Source: Lachnospiraceae bacterium (GTDB lineage: Bacteria > Bacillota > Clostridia > Lachnospirales > Lachnospiraceae). From it: 34,524 nucleotides of DNA. Position numbers and translations under genes: made by a program. Below, one piece after another: positions 15,825-24,635 of the stretch; positions within the stretch are counted from its first letter, which is position 1, and every line of letters starts with the position of its first letter. The stretch covers positions 1 to 34,524 of the forward strand of contig CAAFWV010000042.1 in NCBI GenBank assembly GCA_900766815.1. Direction: 5' to 3'. The notes beneath the pieces are model-generated. The model saw only the letters and a program-made list of their open reading frames with translations, was not told the origin of the DNA and ran no database searches.

Positions 15825-16634
15825 TTGATTAGTAGCATTATCCCCTCGGGAATAATAATTGGAATAATGAATATCTTAGGTCACATCGGCAGATTAAGCC
15901 CAGGTGTAGCCAAGAAGCATCTTATACATAACCGATTGGCATATGCAGAGTATACTGCTACGCATGGAGGTGATGGTAGGAATAGGAATATAAATATCGA
16001 TTCTGAAAACCATGGAACAGCTTGTGAGGATACAGAGAAGAGGGCGGAAAGCCAAGTAAACTCTGCAGGCTATTATATAGAGAACCAGAATGAACTGACA
16101 GGTCTTTTCTACGGACAGGCAGGGGGACTACTTACAGGTGCCATTGCGGGGGGCTTCACAGATGATGATGGCAATATATCCGCATCCTTCAACAGCTGCG
16201 AGATTATAGCCTGCTATAATGCCTACACCTGCCTTGGAAGAGAGGTGCAGTTACCTGAACTCATAGAATACTTTGAGATGAAGGGAGCCTGCCTTGGCGG
16301 AGCGTTCGGAAGCACAATTAATGCCATGCTTTGTAACATCAGGCAGCAGGGCTTCGATTGCCGACTCTGCACGATAAAGGGAAGAAGGGGTAAACGCAGC
16401 ATTAATCATATTAAAGCCATGGAGGAAGCTTATTCCTGCTTTATTCTTATGATGTGGAATGACGGAAGACTGCTTGGCGGAATTCATACAGTATGCATTA
16501 CCCGCACGGCCAAAGGATGGTGTATTCACAACCCGTTTGGAGAAAAGGATACGTTAAATGACGCGATTTTTTCCTATTATAATGCGGACGGTAAATCCCT
16601 ATCCAAACCGATAGCATTAATTGGTCTAAAATGA
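15825..16634 (+). CDS. Unrecognised protein with C39/papain-like peptidase fold (predicted)
   Basis: I do not recognise this 269-residue protein as a named family. Residues 1-20 are hydrophobic (SSIIPSGIIIGIMNILG) and could be a weak membrane anchor; about 25-85 is polar and low in complexity; LFYGQAGGLLTGAIAGGF near 94-111 is Gly-rich. The C-terminal part reads like a C39-type papain fold: NSCEIIACYNA with Cys125, GGIHTVCITRTAKGWCIHNP with His221 and Asn236. The His-to-Asn spacing of 15 and the position before NP fit peptidase C39-like domains. TTG at 15825 is chosen because GTGGAG lies seven bases before it; a longer frame would start at TTG 15810. It stands alone between ung and the asnB promoter. 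The coding call is fair; the enzymatic role is inference. Confidence 0.6.
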   Translation: MISSIIPSGIIIGIMNILGHIGRLSPGVAKKHLIHNRLAYAEYTATHGGDGRNRNINIDSENHGTACEDTEKRAESQVNSAGYYIENQNELTGLFYGQAGGLLTGAIAGGFTDDDGNISASFNSCEIIACYNAYTCLGREVQLPELIEYFEMKGACLGGAFGSTINAMLCNIRQQGFDCRLCTIKGRRGKRSINHIKAMEEAYSCFILMMWNDGRLLGGIHTVCITRTAKGWCIHNPFGEKDTLNDAIFSYYNADGKSLSKPIALIGLK

Positions 16635-16647
16635 TTACAAAATATAG

Positions 16648-16676
16648 TTGACACAGATAGTATTCTTGTATACAAT
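16648..16676 (+). promoter_or_regulatory. asnB operon promoter
   Basis: A perfect TTGACA (16648-16653) and TACAAT (16671-16676) with a 17-base spacer: one of the strongest promoters in the window. Transcription should begin near 16683, only a few bases before an intrinsic terminator. Confidence 0.8.
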
Positions 16677-16684
16677 AATACAAG
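16665..16684. promoter_or_regulatory. Operator candidate over the asnB -10 box
   Basis: CTTGTAT (16665-16671) and ATACAAG (16678-16684) are perfect 7-bp arms around the -10 and start site; within them TTGTATACAA (16666-16675) is itself a perfect palindrome. The pattern resembles sites of FadR-type GntR regulators (TNGT...ACNA). The regulator is unknown and no such protein is encoded in the window. Confidence 0.6.
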
Positions 16685-16689
16685 TAAAT

Positions 16690-16730
16690 GGCAAGAAGGT
16701 CGTTTTTATAGGACCTTTTTGCCTTTTTTT
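16690..16730 (+). terminator. Intrinsic terminator in the asnB leader (attenuator candidate)
   Basis: A 12-bp stem (16690-16701 with 16712-16723, one G-U pair, 10-base loop) is followed by seven T. It is the best terminator in the window by sequence, yet it lies downstream of the strong promoter and 35 bases before the asnB start. Transcripts would end after about 48 nt unless termination is relieved. It also ends any read-through from the C39-like gene. Confidence 0.85.
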
Positions 16731-16764
16731 ATGTTAAAAAGCAGAAGGAAAGCAGGTGATTAGT

Positions 16765-18345
16765 ATGTGTTCTATTATGGGTTATTTAGGAACATCAATT
16801 TCAATGGAGGAATTCAAGAAGCATTTCGACGAGACTATATCAAGGGGTCCCGATATGCAGAAAATCGTAGAGATTGAATCGGGAGGAATTATCGGATTTG
16901 AGCGACTCTCTATCATGGGTCTTACCAAAGAGGGTATGCAGCCATTCGAACTGAATAATAACCTGCTTGTATGTAATGGCGAGATATATTGCTTCAGACC
17001 GATAAGGGAGAGACTGTCTGAAACCTATCATTTCATGAGTAATTCGGATTGTGAGATTCTACTTCCCTTATATGAAGAGAAGGGTGTGGAGATGTTTAAG
17101 GAGCTTGATGCTGAGTTTGCCTGCATCATATATGATGCTAAGAAGGGTACGCTTGTGGCAGCAAGGGATCCGATTGGAATAAGGCCTTTGTTCTACGGAT
17201 ATACCGAGGCGGGTGAGATTGTATTTGCATCAGAGGCTAAGAACCTGGTGGGCTTAGTGGGCAAGGTTATGCCCTTCCCTCCGGGACATTATTATGCAGA
17301 CGGCAGGTTCGTATGCTACAGGGATATGACAGAGGTTAAGGAGGTTATTGATGACAACCTTGAGGTTATCTGTGGCAACATCCACGACAAGCTGGTCGAG
17401 GGTATCCGCAAGAGACTGGATGCAGATGCGCCTCTGGGCTTCCTGCTTAGCGGTGGTCTGGACAGCTCACTTGTATGTGCTGTTTCGGCTAAGATATTAA
17501 AAGAGCCCATCAAGACCTTTGCGATAGGTATGAGTACTGACGCAATTGACCTTAAGTATGCCAAGGAGGTGGCTGACTTCATAGGAAGCAACCATCAGGA
17601 GATTATCATTACCAAGGAGGATGTAATCAATGCACTTCCGGATGTAGTACATCTTCTCGGAACCTTTGATATAACAACAATCAGGGCAAGCATTGGTATG
17701 TATCTCATCTGCAAGGCCATTCACGAGCAGACAGATGTAAGAGTATTGCTTACCGGAGAGATATCAGACGAGCTCTTCGGATACAAATATACAGATTTTG
17801 CACCGAACGCAGAGGAATTCCAGAAGGAAGCTGCCAAGAGAATCAGAGAGCTCTATATGTATGATGTTCTCAGAGCAGACAGATGTATTTCTGTTAACTC
17901 TCTTGAAGCAAGAGTTCCCTTCGGCGACCTTGACTTCGTTCAATATGTCATGAGCATCAATCCTGAGAAGAAGATGAATGTATATGGCAAGGGTAAGTAC
18001 CTGCTCCGTCATGCCTTCGAAGGAGATTATCTCCCTGAGGATATCCTCATGAGAGAGAAGGCTGCTTTCTCAGATGCTGTTGGACACAGCATGGTTGATT
18101 ATCTCAAGGCTTATGCTGAGGAGAAGTATACAGATGAAGAATTTGAGACACTGAGTGCCAAGTATACTCATGCCAAGCCCTTCACCAAGGAGTCATTGCT
18201 TTACAGAGAGCTGTTTGAGAGCTTCTATCCGGGACAGGCTGAGATGATAGTAGACTTCTGGATGCCTAACAAGTCCTGGGAAGGCTGTGATGTTAACGAT
18301 CCGTCAGCAAGAGTGCTTTCCAACTACGGTGCAAGCGGTATGTAA
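16765..18345 (+). CDS. asnB: Asparagine synthase (glutamine-hydrolysing), class II amidotransferase
   Basis: Converts aspartate, glutamine and ATP to asparagine and glutamate. The 526-residue protein starts MCSIMGYLG; removal of Met exposes Cys2, the glutaminase nucleophile, so ATG 16765 is correct rather than the in-frame GTG at 16756. The glutaminase domain runs to about 190 with ISRGPD, LLVCNGEIY and ARDPIGIRPLFYG. The synthetase domain has the PP-loop SGGLDSS at 229-235 and LLTGEISDELFGY, then SLEARVPFGDLDFV. The ribosome site AGGTGA is five bases upstream. It is the first gene after the leader terminator, and pyrG begins 29 bases downstream. It is most like the asparagine synthases of anaerobes, not the peptidoglycan-amidating variants; that distinction is inferred. 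Confidence 0.93.
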   Translation: MCSIMGYLGTSISMEEFKKHFDETISRGPDMQKIVEIESGGIIGFERLSIMGLTKEGMQPFELNNNLLVCNGEIYCFRPIRERLSETYHFMSNSDCEILLPLYEEKGVEMFKELDAEFACIIYDAKKGTLVAARDPIGIRPLFYGYTEAGEIVFASEAKNLVGLVGKVMPFPPGHYYADGRFVCYRDMTEVKEVIDDNLEVICGNIHDKLVEGIRKRLDADAPLGFLLSGGLDSSLVCAVSAKILKEPIKTFAIGMSTDAIDLKYAKEVADFIGSNHQEIIITKEDVINALPDVVHLLGTFDITTIRASIGMYLICKAIHEQTDVRVLLTGEISDELFGYKYTDFAPNAEEFQKEAAKRIRELYMYDVLRADRCISVNSLEARVPFGDLDFVQYVMSINPEKKMNVYGKGKYLLRHAFEGDYLPEDILMREKAAFSDAVGHSMVDYLKAYAEEKYTDEEFETLSAKYTHAKPFTKESLLYRELFESFYPGQAEMIVDFWMPNKSWEGCDVNDPSARVLSNYGASGM

Positions 18346-18374
18346 ATACATTTGATATGCAAGAGGGAATGAAG

Positions 18375-19979
18375 ATGGTTAAATATGTATTCGTAACAGG
18401 AGGAGTTGTATCGGGACTGGGTAAAGGTATCACAGCAGCGTCGCTTGGAAGACTGCTTAAGGCCAGAGGCTACCATGTGACCATGCAGAAGTTCGACCCC
18501 TATATTAACATAGACCCCGGAACAATGAATCCGATTCAGCATGGCGAGGTATTCGTTACGGACGACGGTACGGAGACGGACCTCGATCTTGGACATTATG
18601 AGAGATTCATAAACGAGAGTCTGAATCACAATTCCAATGTTACAACAGGTAAGATATACTGGTCGGTTCTTAACAAGGAGCGCCACGGTGATTACGGCGG
18701 AGGTACCGTTCAGGTAATTCCGCACATAACCAATGAGATTAAGGAGCGTTTCTACAAGGCCTCAAGTGAGGATGAAGAAACGATATCCATCATAGAAATC
18801 GGAGGAACGGTTGGTGATATCGAGAGTCAGCCCTTCCTGGAAGCCATAAGACAGTTCCAGGCTGAGGTTGGAAGAGAGAATGCGATAATGATTCAGGTTA
18901 CTCTGATTCCTTACCTCAAGGCATCAGGCGAGATGAAGACCAAGCCGACGCAGGCATCGGTCAAGGCTCTTCAGTCTATGGGAATATGGCCCGACATCCT
19001 GGTATGTCGTTCGGATTATCCGGTGGATGAGTCCATGAGAGAGAAAATCGCCCTCTTCTGTAATGTGAAGAAGGAACATGTTCTCCAGAACTTAGATGCA
19101 GAGAGCCTGTATGCTGTTCCGCTTTATATGGAGCAGGAGCATCTGGCACAGGCTGTATGTGAATGTCTCCATATTCCATGTCCGGAACCGGACCTGGAAG
19201 CATGGACAAAGGTTGTATGGGACTTCAATCATCCGCTTCATAAAGTAACAATTGCTATTGTCGGAAAGTACGTGTCACTCCATGATGCATACTTAAGCGT
19301 TGTTGAAGCTCTGAAGCATGGAGGAATTGCTAACAGAACAGAGGTTGATATCAGATGGATAGATGCTGAGGATCTGACACCTGAGAATATATCGGAATAC
19401 CTGCATGATGTTAACGGTATTCTGGTACCCGGAGGCTTCGGTGTGAGAGGAACTGAGGGCAAGATTCTGGCTATCCAGTATGCAAGGGAGAAGAAGATTC
19501 CTTTCCTTGGTCTGTGCCTCGGAATGCAGCTTGCAATAGTTGAGTTTGCAAGGAATGTACTGAACTTCCAGGATGCTGCAAGTATAGAACTTGAACCGAA
19601 TACTACACATCCGGTAATAGCACTTATGCCGGATCAGGAGGGAGTAACGGATATCGGTGGAACCTTAAGACTCGGAGCTTATCCCTGCAGGATAAGGGAT
19701 AACACACTTAGTCTTAAGCTGTATGGAAAAAAGGATATCTTCGAACGTCACAGACACAGATATGAAGTTAACAATGAATACAGAGATGAGCTTACGGGCG
19801 CAGGACTGATTATAGCAGGCACAAGCCCTGATGACAGAATAGTAGAGATGATAGAGCTTGAGAATCATCCGTTCTTCATAGGAACACAGGCACACCCTGA
19901 ATTCAAGAGCAGACCGGACGAACCACATCCCCTGTTTGAGGGACTGATTGCGGCAGCTCTTAAGCTTAAGGAAGAATAA
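18375..19979 (+). CDS. pyrG: CTP synthase
   Basis: Makes CTP from UTP, ATP and glutamine in pyrimidine biosynthesis. The 534-residue length is usual. The synthetase domain starts MVKYVFVTGGVVSGLGKGI (ATP loop at about 10-19), followed by KFDPYINIDPGTMNP and GEVFVTDDGTETDLDLGHYE. The class I glutaminase domain begins near 290 and has GGFGVRG, the nucleophile Cys381 in LGLCLGMQ, and the catalytic pair in THPVIALM and AHPEFKSRP. The ATG at 18375 is chosen because GAGGG lies seven bases before it and it restores the family's normal start; ATGs at 18357 and 18369 are poorer. It is 29 bases after asnB and 26 before gltB, so co-transcription is likely. Confidence 0.96.
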   Translation: MVKYVFVTGGVVSGLGKGITAASLGRLLKARGYHVTMQKFDPYINIDPGTMNPIQHGEVFVTDDGTETDLDLGHYERFINESLNHNSNVTTGKIYWSVLNKERHGDYGGGTVQVIPHITNEIKERFYKASSEDEETISIIEIGGTVGDIESQPFLEAIRQFQAEVGRENAIMIQVTLIPYLKASGEMKTKPTQASVKALQSMGIWPDILVCRSDYPVDESMREKIALFCNVKKEHVLQNLDAESLYAVPLYMEQEHLAQAVCECLHIPCPEPDLEAWTKVVWDFNHPLHKVTIAIVGKYVSLHDAYLSVVEALKHGGIANRTEVDIRWIDAEDLTPENISEYLHDVNGILVPGGFGVRGTEGKILAIQYAREKKIPFLGLCLGMQLAIVEFARNVLNFQDAASIELEPNTTHPVIALMPDQEGVTDIGGTLRLGAYPCRIRDNTLSLKLYGKKDIFERHRHRYEVNNEYRDELTGAGLIIAGTSPDDRIVEMIELENHPFFIGTQAHPEFKSRPDEPHPLFEGLIAAALKLKEE

Positions 19980-20005
19980 AGGTTAAGTAGCAGGAGGAAA
20001 TATAG

Positions 20006-23000
20006 ATGAGAGGCATAGAGGTATTGAATAACGCGAGTTATGATAATGCACAATCAGAGCTAAATCATGATATGAATACACAGACTAAGCTTAAAGAGGG
20101 TCTGTATGATAAGAGCTTTGAGCATGATAACTGCGGTATCGGTGCAGTTGTTAATATCAATGGTATCAGAAGCCATGCACTGGTAGATGACGCACTCAAG
20201 ATTGTGGAGAACTTAGAGCACAGAGCCGGTAAGGACGCTGCCGGTAAGACGGGTGATGGTGTTGGAATTCTAACACAGATTTCACACAGGTTTTTCTCAC
20301 GTGTATGTAATGAACTTGGAATTAATATAGGCGGTGAAAGAGAATATGGTGTAGGTATGTTCTTCTTCCCACAGAATGAACTTAAGTGTGCACAGGCTAA
20401 GAAGATGTTTGAGGTTATCGTGGAAAAGGAAGGCCTTGAATTCTTAGGCTGGAGACAGGTTCCTGTTGCACCCAATGTGCTTGGTAAGAAGGCTCTGGAT
20501 TGTATGCCTATTATTATGCAGGCTTTCATAAAGAGACCGAAGGATATTGAGAAGGACCTGGATTTTGACAGAAAGCTGTATGTTGTCAGACGAGTATTCG
20601 AGCAGAGTACAGATAATACATACGTCCCTTCTCTGTCATGCAGAACCATTGTATATAAAGGAATGTTCCTCGTAGGTCAGCTTAGAACCTTCTTCCTTGA
20701 CCTTCAGGATGAGGATTATGATTCTGCCATCGCCATGGTACACAGCAGATTCTCAACAAACACCAATCCCAGCTGGTCACTGGCACATCCTAACAGAATG
20801 CTTGTACATAACGGTGAGATCAATACCATTAAGGGCAATGTTGACAAGATGCTTGCAAGAGAGGAAACCATGCATTCTGATGTCTTCAGTGCAGATGATA
20901 TGACAAGAGTGCTTCCGGTTATTCCTAAGATGGGCTCCGACTCAGCCATGCTTGACAATACGCTGGAATTTCTGGTTATGAGTGGAATGGAGCTTCCGCT
21001 TGCAGCCATGATTATGATTCCTGAGCCCTGGACTCACAATGATACCATCTCTCAGGAGGGACGTGATTTCTATCAGTATTATGCAACTATGATGGAGCCA
21101 TGGGACGGACCTGCATCCATCCTGTATTCTGATGGTGATATTATGGGTGCAATCCTTGACAGAAACGGTCTTCGTCCTTCGAGATACTATGTCATGGACG
21201 ACGGAAGACTGATTCTGTCATCAGAAGTTGGTGTCCTTGCTCTTGATGAAGCACATATTCTTAAGAAGGAGCGTCTGCATCCCGGCAAGATGCTTCTGGT
21301 TGATACAGTTAATCATAAGATTATTCTTGATGAGGAGCTCAAGGAGCGTTATGCCCTTAAGGAGCCTTACGGAGAGTGGCTGGACAGCAATCTTGTTACT
21401 CTTAGTGAGCTCAAGATTCCGAATCATAAGCCAATCTCATATTCAGATGAGGAATTATTAAGACTTCAGACTGCTTTCGGTTATACTTATGAGGGAGTAA
21501 AGGAAGCAATCACAACCATGGCACTCAATGGAACAGAACATATAGGTGCCATGGGTGTGGACATTCCGCTTGCTGTACTTTCTAAAGAGTATCAGCCGTT
21601 ATTCTATTACTTCAAGCAATTGTTTGCACAGGTTACCAACCCTCCCATTGATGCTGCAAGAGAGAAGATTGTAACCTCTACAACAGTATATGTAGGTAAG
21701 AACGGTAACCTGCTTGAAGAAAAGCCGGGCAACTGTCAGATGCTCAAGATCCAGAATCCCATTCTTACGGATCTGGACATGATGAAGATTAAGAATATCA
21801 ATAAGCCGGGCTTTAAGGTTAGTGTTGTATCTATTCTATATTATAAGAGCACTCCTATTGAGAGAGTAATGGATCATCTCTTCGTAGAAGTAGATAAGGC
21901 TTACCGAGACGGTGCCAATATTCTTGTATTATCTGACAGGGGTGTGGATGAGAACCATGTTGCCATTCCTTCGCTTCTGGCTGTATCTGCAGTACATCAG
22001 CATCTGGTTGCAACCAAGAAATGTACGGCATTAAGTATAATCTTGGAATCAGGTGAACCCAGAGAGGTACATCATTTTGCGACTCTGCTTGGTTTCGGTG
22101 CAAGTGCAGTTAATCCGTACCTTGCTCATGCAACCATAGCAAAGCTTGTGGAAGACGGCAGCATTGATAAGGATTATTATGCCGCAGTAACAGATTATGA
22201 TAATGCGGTTATTCAGGGAATAGTAAAGATTGCTTCCAAGATGGGTATATCTACCATCCAGTCATACCAGGGTAGCAAGATATTCGAGGCAATCGGTATT
22301 TCACAGGATGTTATTGATAAATACTTCACCGGAACTGTATCCAGAATCGGTGGAATAACACTTGAATGTATCGCAGAGAATTCTGACAGACAGCACAGTA
22401 AGGCCTTCGATCCCTTAGGTCTTACAACAGATATGACGCTCAATTCAATGGGACGTCACAAAATGAGAGCTGATGGTGAGGAGCACAGATACAATCCCCG
22501 TACCATTCATATGCTTCAGCTATCTACAAGAGAGGGCAATTATGAGAAGTTCAAGGAATATACCGCAATGGTTGACCGCGAAGAGACAGGTTACCTCAGA
22601 AGCCTTATGGATTTCAATTACCCTGAGCAGGGAATTGATATAAGTGAGGTTGAAAGTGAAGAAGAGATTGTAAAGAGATTCAAAACCGGTGCCATGAGCT
22701 ATGGTTCAATATCTGAGGAGGCACATGAGGCACTGGCAATAGCGATGAATCATCTTCATGGCAAGTCTAACTCCGGTGAAGGAGGAGAGAGTGATGAGAG
22801 ACTGGAGTCTGCGGGTACTGATCATGACAGAAGTTCGGCAATTAAGCAGGTAGCCAGCGGACGATTCGGTGTTACCAGCAGATATCTTGTTTCGGCTAAG
22901 GAGATACAGATTAAGATGGCTCAGGGAGCTAAGCCCGGAGAGGGTGGACATCTTCCTGCCAAGAAGGTATATCCATGGATAGCTAAGACCCGACATTCAA

Positions 23001-24616
23001 CACCCGGTGTAAGCCTTATTTCACCACCGCCTCATCATGATATTTATTCAATCGAGGATCTGGCACAGCTTATCTATGACCTTAAATCAGCTAACAAAAA
23101 CGCGAGAATTTCAGTTAAACTCGTGTCAGAAGCAGGTGTAGGTACTGTTGCCGCCGGTGTTGCCAAGGCAGGCGCACAGGTTGTACTTATATCAGGTTAT
23201 GACGGAGGAACGGGAGCTGCACCGGTCAGCTCAATTCATAATGCGGGACTTCCATGGGAGCTTGGTCTTGCTGAGACACATCAGACTCTTAAGCAGAACG
23301 GACTCAGGAAGCGCGTGAAGATTGAGACAGACGGTAAACTCATGAGTGGCAGGGATGTTGCAATTGCATGCTTACTTGGTGCAGAGGAATTCGGATTTGC
23401 AACAGCACCCCTTGTAACACTCGGTTGTGTAATGATGAGAGTATGTAATCTCGATACCTGTCCTATGGGTATTGCAACACAGAATCCTGAGCTTAGAAAG
23501 AGATTCATAGGCAAGCCTGAATATGTCGAGAACTTCATGCTCTTCATAGCAAGAGAGCTTAGGGAATACATGGCAAAGCTTGGCTTCAGAACGATTGATG
23601 AGATGGTTGGTCATGTTGAAATGCTTAAGACAAAGGATAATTTATCCGAGTCAGAAGCAAGAGTAGACTTAAGCAGAGTTCTTGCAGTCAATACTGTTAC
23701 TGATGAGAATGAGGTTGATACACCTTTTGACTTCGCCCTTGAGTCAACCAAGGACGAGTCAGTACTTCTTAAGGATAAGAACATACTTAATTCAATTAAA
23801 TCAGGATCTAAGTCTGAAATAACGGTTGATATTATTAATACCGACAGAGCCTTTGGTACACTGCTCGGTGCCGAGATTACAAGAAATAATCCGGACGGAC
23901 TTAAGGATGACACAATTACGGTTAACTGTAACGGTGCGGGAGGACAGAGCTTTGGAGCATTTATTCCCAAGGGTCTGACACTTAAGGTAAAGGGTGACAG
24001 CAACGATTACTTCGGCAAGGGCTTATCGGGCGGTAAGCTTATCATATCATCGCCTGCAAATGCGGCATATGAGGCTGAAGAGAATATTATTATCGGAAAT
24101 GTTGCATTGTATGGTGCTACAAGCGGCGAAGCCTATATTGCAGGTATGGCAGGTGAGAGATTCTGTGTGAGAAATTCCGGAGCCACAGCTGTAGTAGAAG
24201 GTGTCGGCGAGCATGGTTGTGAATATATGACAGGCGGACGCGCTGTAATACTCGGACCTACAGGCAAGAACTTCGCAGCCGGTATGAGTGGTGGTATTGC
24301 ATATGTACTTGATGAAGATAATCACCTCTACAGAAATCTAAACAAGGATCTCGTATTGATGGAAAAGGTTGAGATTAAGGCTGACAAGCTTGAACTTAAG
24401 GAGATTCTTGAGAAGCATCTGAAATATACCGGTTCAAAGAAGGCTAAGAAGGTGCTTGATAACTTTGAGGAATACCTTCCGAAATTCAAGAAGATTATTC
24501 CTGTGGATTATAAGAAGCTTCTGCATCTCATCTCTATGTATGAGGAACAGGGCATGAGCAGAGAGAAGGCACAGATTGAAGCCTTCTATGCAAGCACAAC
24601 AGGTCAGGCAGAGTAG
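20006..24616 (+). CDS. gltB: Glutamate synthase, large (alpha) subunit
   Basis: Transfers the amide nitrogen of glutamine to 2-oxoglutarate, giving two glutamates. The 1536-residue protein has a propeptide of 42 residues ending at HDN, so that Cys43 (CGIGAVVNI) becomes the N-terminal glutaminase nucleophile after cleavage. The class II amidotransferase domain reaches about 430, then the central domain, then the FMN barrel with GAMSYGSISEEAHEALAIAM and PGEGGHLPAKKV. The 3Fe-4S cluster cysteines are C1141, C1147 and C1152 in GCVMMRVCNLDTCPMG. The last 250 residues are the GXGXG beta-helix. AGGAGG stands eight bases before the ATG. It sits between pyrG and gltD, 19 bases before the latter. Confidence 0.96.
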   Translation: MRGIEVLNNASYDNAQSELNHDMNTQTKLKEGLYDKSFEHDNCGIGAVVNINGIRSHALVDDALKIVENLEHRAGKDAAGKTGDGVGILTQISHRFFSRVCNELGINIGGEREYGVGMFFFPQNELKCAQAKKMFEVIVEKEGLEFLGWRQVPVAPNVLGKKALDCMPIIMQAFIKRPKDIEKDLDFDRKLYVVRRVFEQSTDNTYVPSLSCRTIVYKGMFLVGQLRTFFLDLQDEDYDSAIAMVHSRFSTNTNPSWSLAHPNRMLVHNGEINTIKGNVDKMLAREETMHSDVFSADDMTRVLPVIPKMGSDSAMLDNTLEFLVMSGMELPLAAMIMIPEPWTHNDTISQEGRDFYQYYATMMEPWDGPASILYSDGDIMGAILDRNGLRPSRYYVMDDGRLILSSEVGVLALDEAHILKKERLHPGKMLLVDTVNHKIILDEELKERYALKEPYGEWLDSNLVTLSELKIPNHKPISYSDEELLRLQTAFGYTYEGVKEAITTMALNGTEHIGAMGVDIPLAVLSKEYQPLFYYFKQLFAQVTNPPIDAAREKIVTSTTVYVGKNGNLLEEKPGNCQMLKIQNPILTDLDMMKIKNINKPGFKVSVVSILYYKSTPIERVMDHLFVEVDKAYRDGANILVLSDRGVDENHVAIPSLLAVSAVHQHLVATKKCTALSIILESGEPREVHHFATLLGFGASAVNPYLAHATIAKLVEDGSIDKDYYAAVTDYDNAVIQGIVKIASKMGISTIQSYQGSKIFEAIGISQDVIDKYFTGTVSRIGGITLECIAENSDRQHSKAFDPLGLTTDMTLNSMGRHKMRADGEEHRYNPRTIHMLQLSTREGNYEKFKEYTAMVDREETGYLRSLMDFNYPEQGIDISEVESEEEIVKRFKTGAMSYGSISEEAHEALAIAMNHLHGKSNSGEGGESDERLESAGTDHDRSSAIKQVASGRFGVTSRYLVSAKEIQIKMAQGAKPGEGGHLPAKKVYPWIAKTRHSTPGVSLISPPPHHDIYSIEDLAQLIYDLKSANKNARISVKLVSEAGVGTVAAGVAKAGAQVVLISGYDGGTGAAPVSSIHNAGLPWELGLAETHQTLKQNGLRKRVKIETDGKLMSGRDVAIACLLGAEEFGFATAPLVTLGCVMMRVCNLDTCPMGIATQNPELRKRFIGKPEYVENFMLFIARELREYMAKLGFRTIDEMVGHVEMLKTKDNLSESEARVDLSRVLAVNTVTDENEVDTPFDFALESTKDESVLLKDKNILNSIKSGSKSEITVDIINTDRAFGTLLGAEITRNNPDGLKDDTITVNCNGAGGQSFGAFIPKGLTLKVKGDSNDYFGKGLSGGKLIISSPANAAYEAEENIIIGNVALYGATSGEAYIAGMAGERFCVRNSGATAVVEGVGEHGCEYMTGGRAVILGPTGKNFAAGMSGGIAYVLDEDNHLYRNLNKDLVLMEKVEIKADKLELKEILEKHLKYTGSKKAKKVLDNFEEYLPKFKKIIPVDYKKLLHLISMYEEQGMSREKAQIEAFYASTTGQAE

Positions 24617-24635
24617 TGATTGGCAGGAGGAATAT

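Noticed and set aside
16665..16723. ANTAR two-hairpin target in the asnB leader
   Set aside because: The first inverted repeat has a 6-base loop that begins with A but lacks G at position 4, it lies at the promoter and would not be transcribed, and the terminator has a 10-base loop. It does not match the known dual-hexaloop motif.
24576..24635. Longer gltD beginning inside gltB
   Set aside because: The ATG at 24636 has AGGAGG five bases upstream and gives the family's normal N terminus; the extra 20 residues are out-of-frame gltB sequence.
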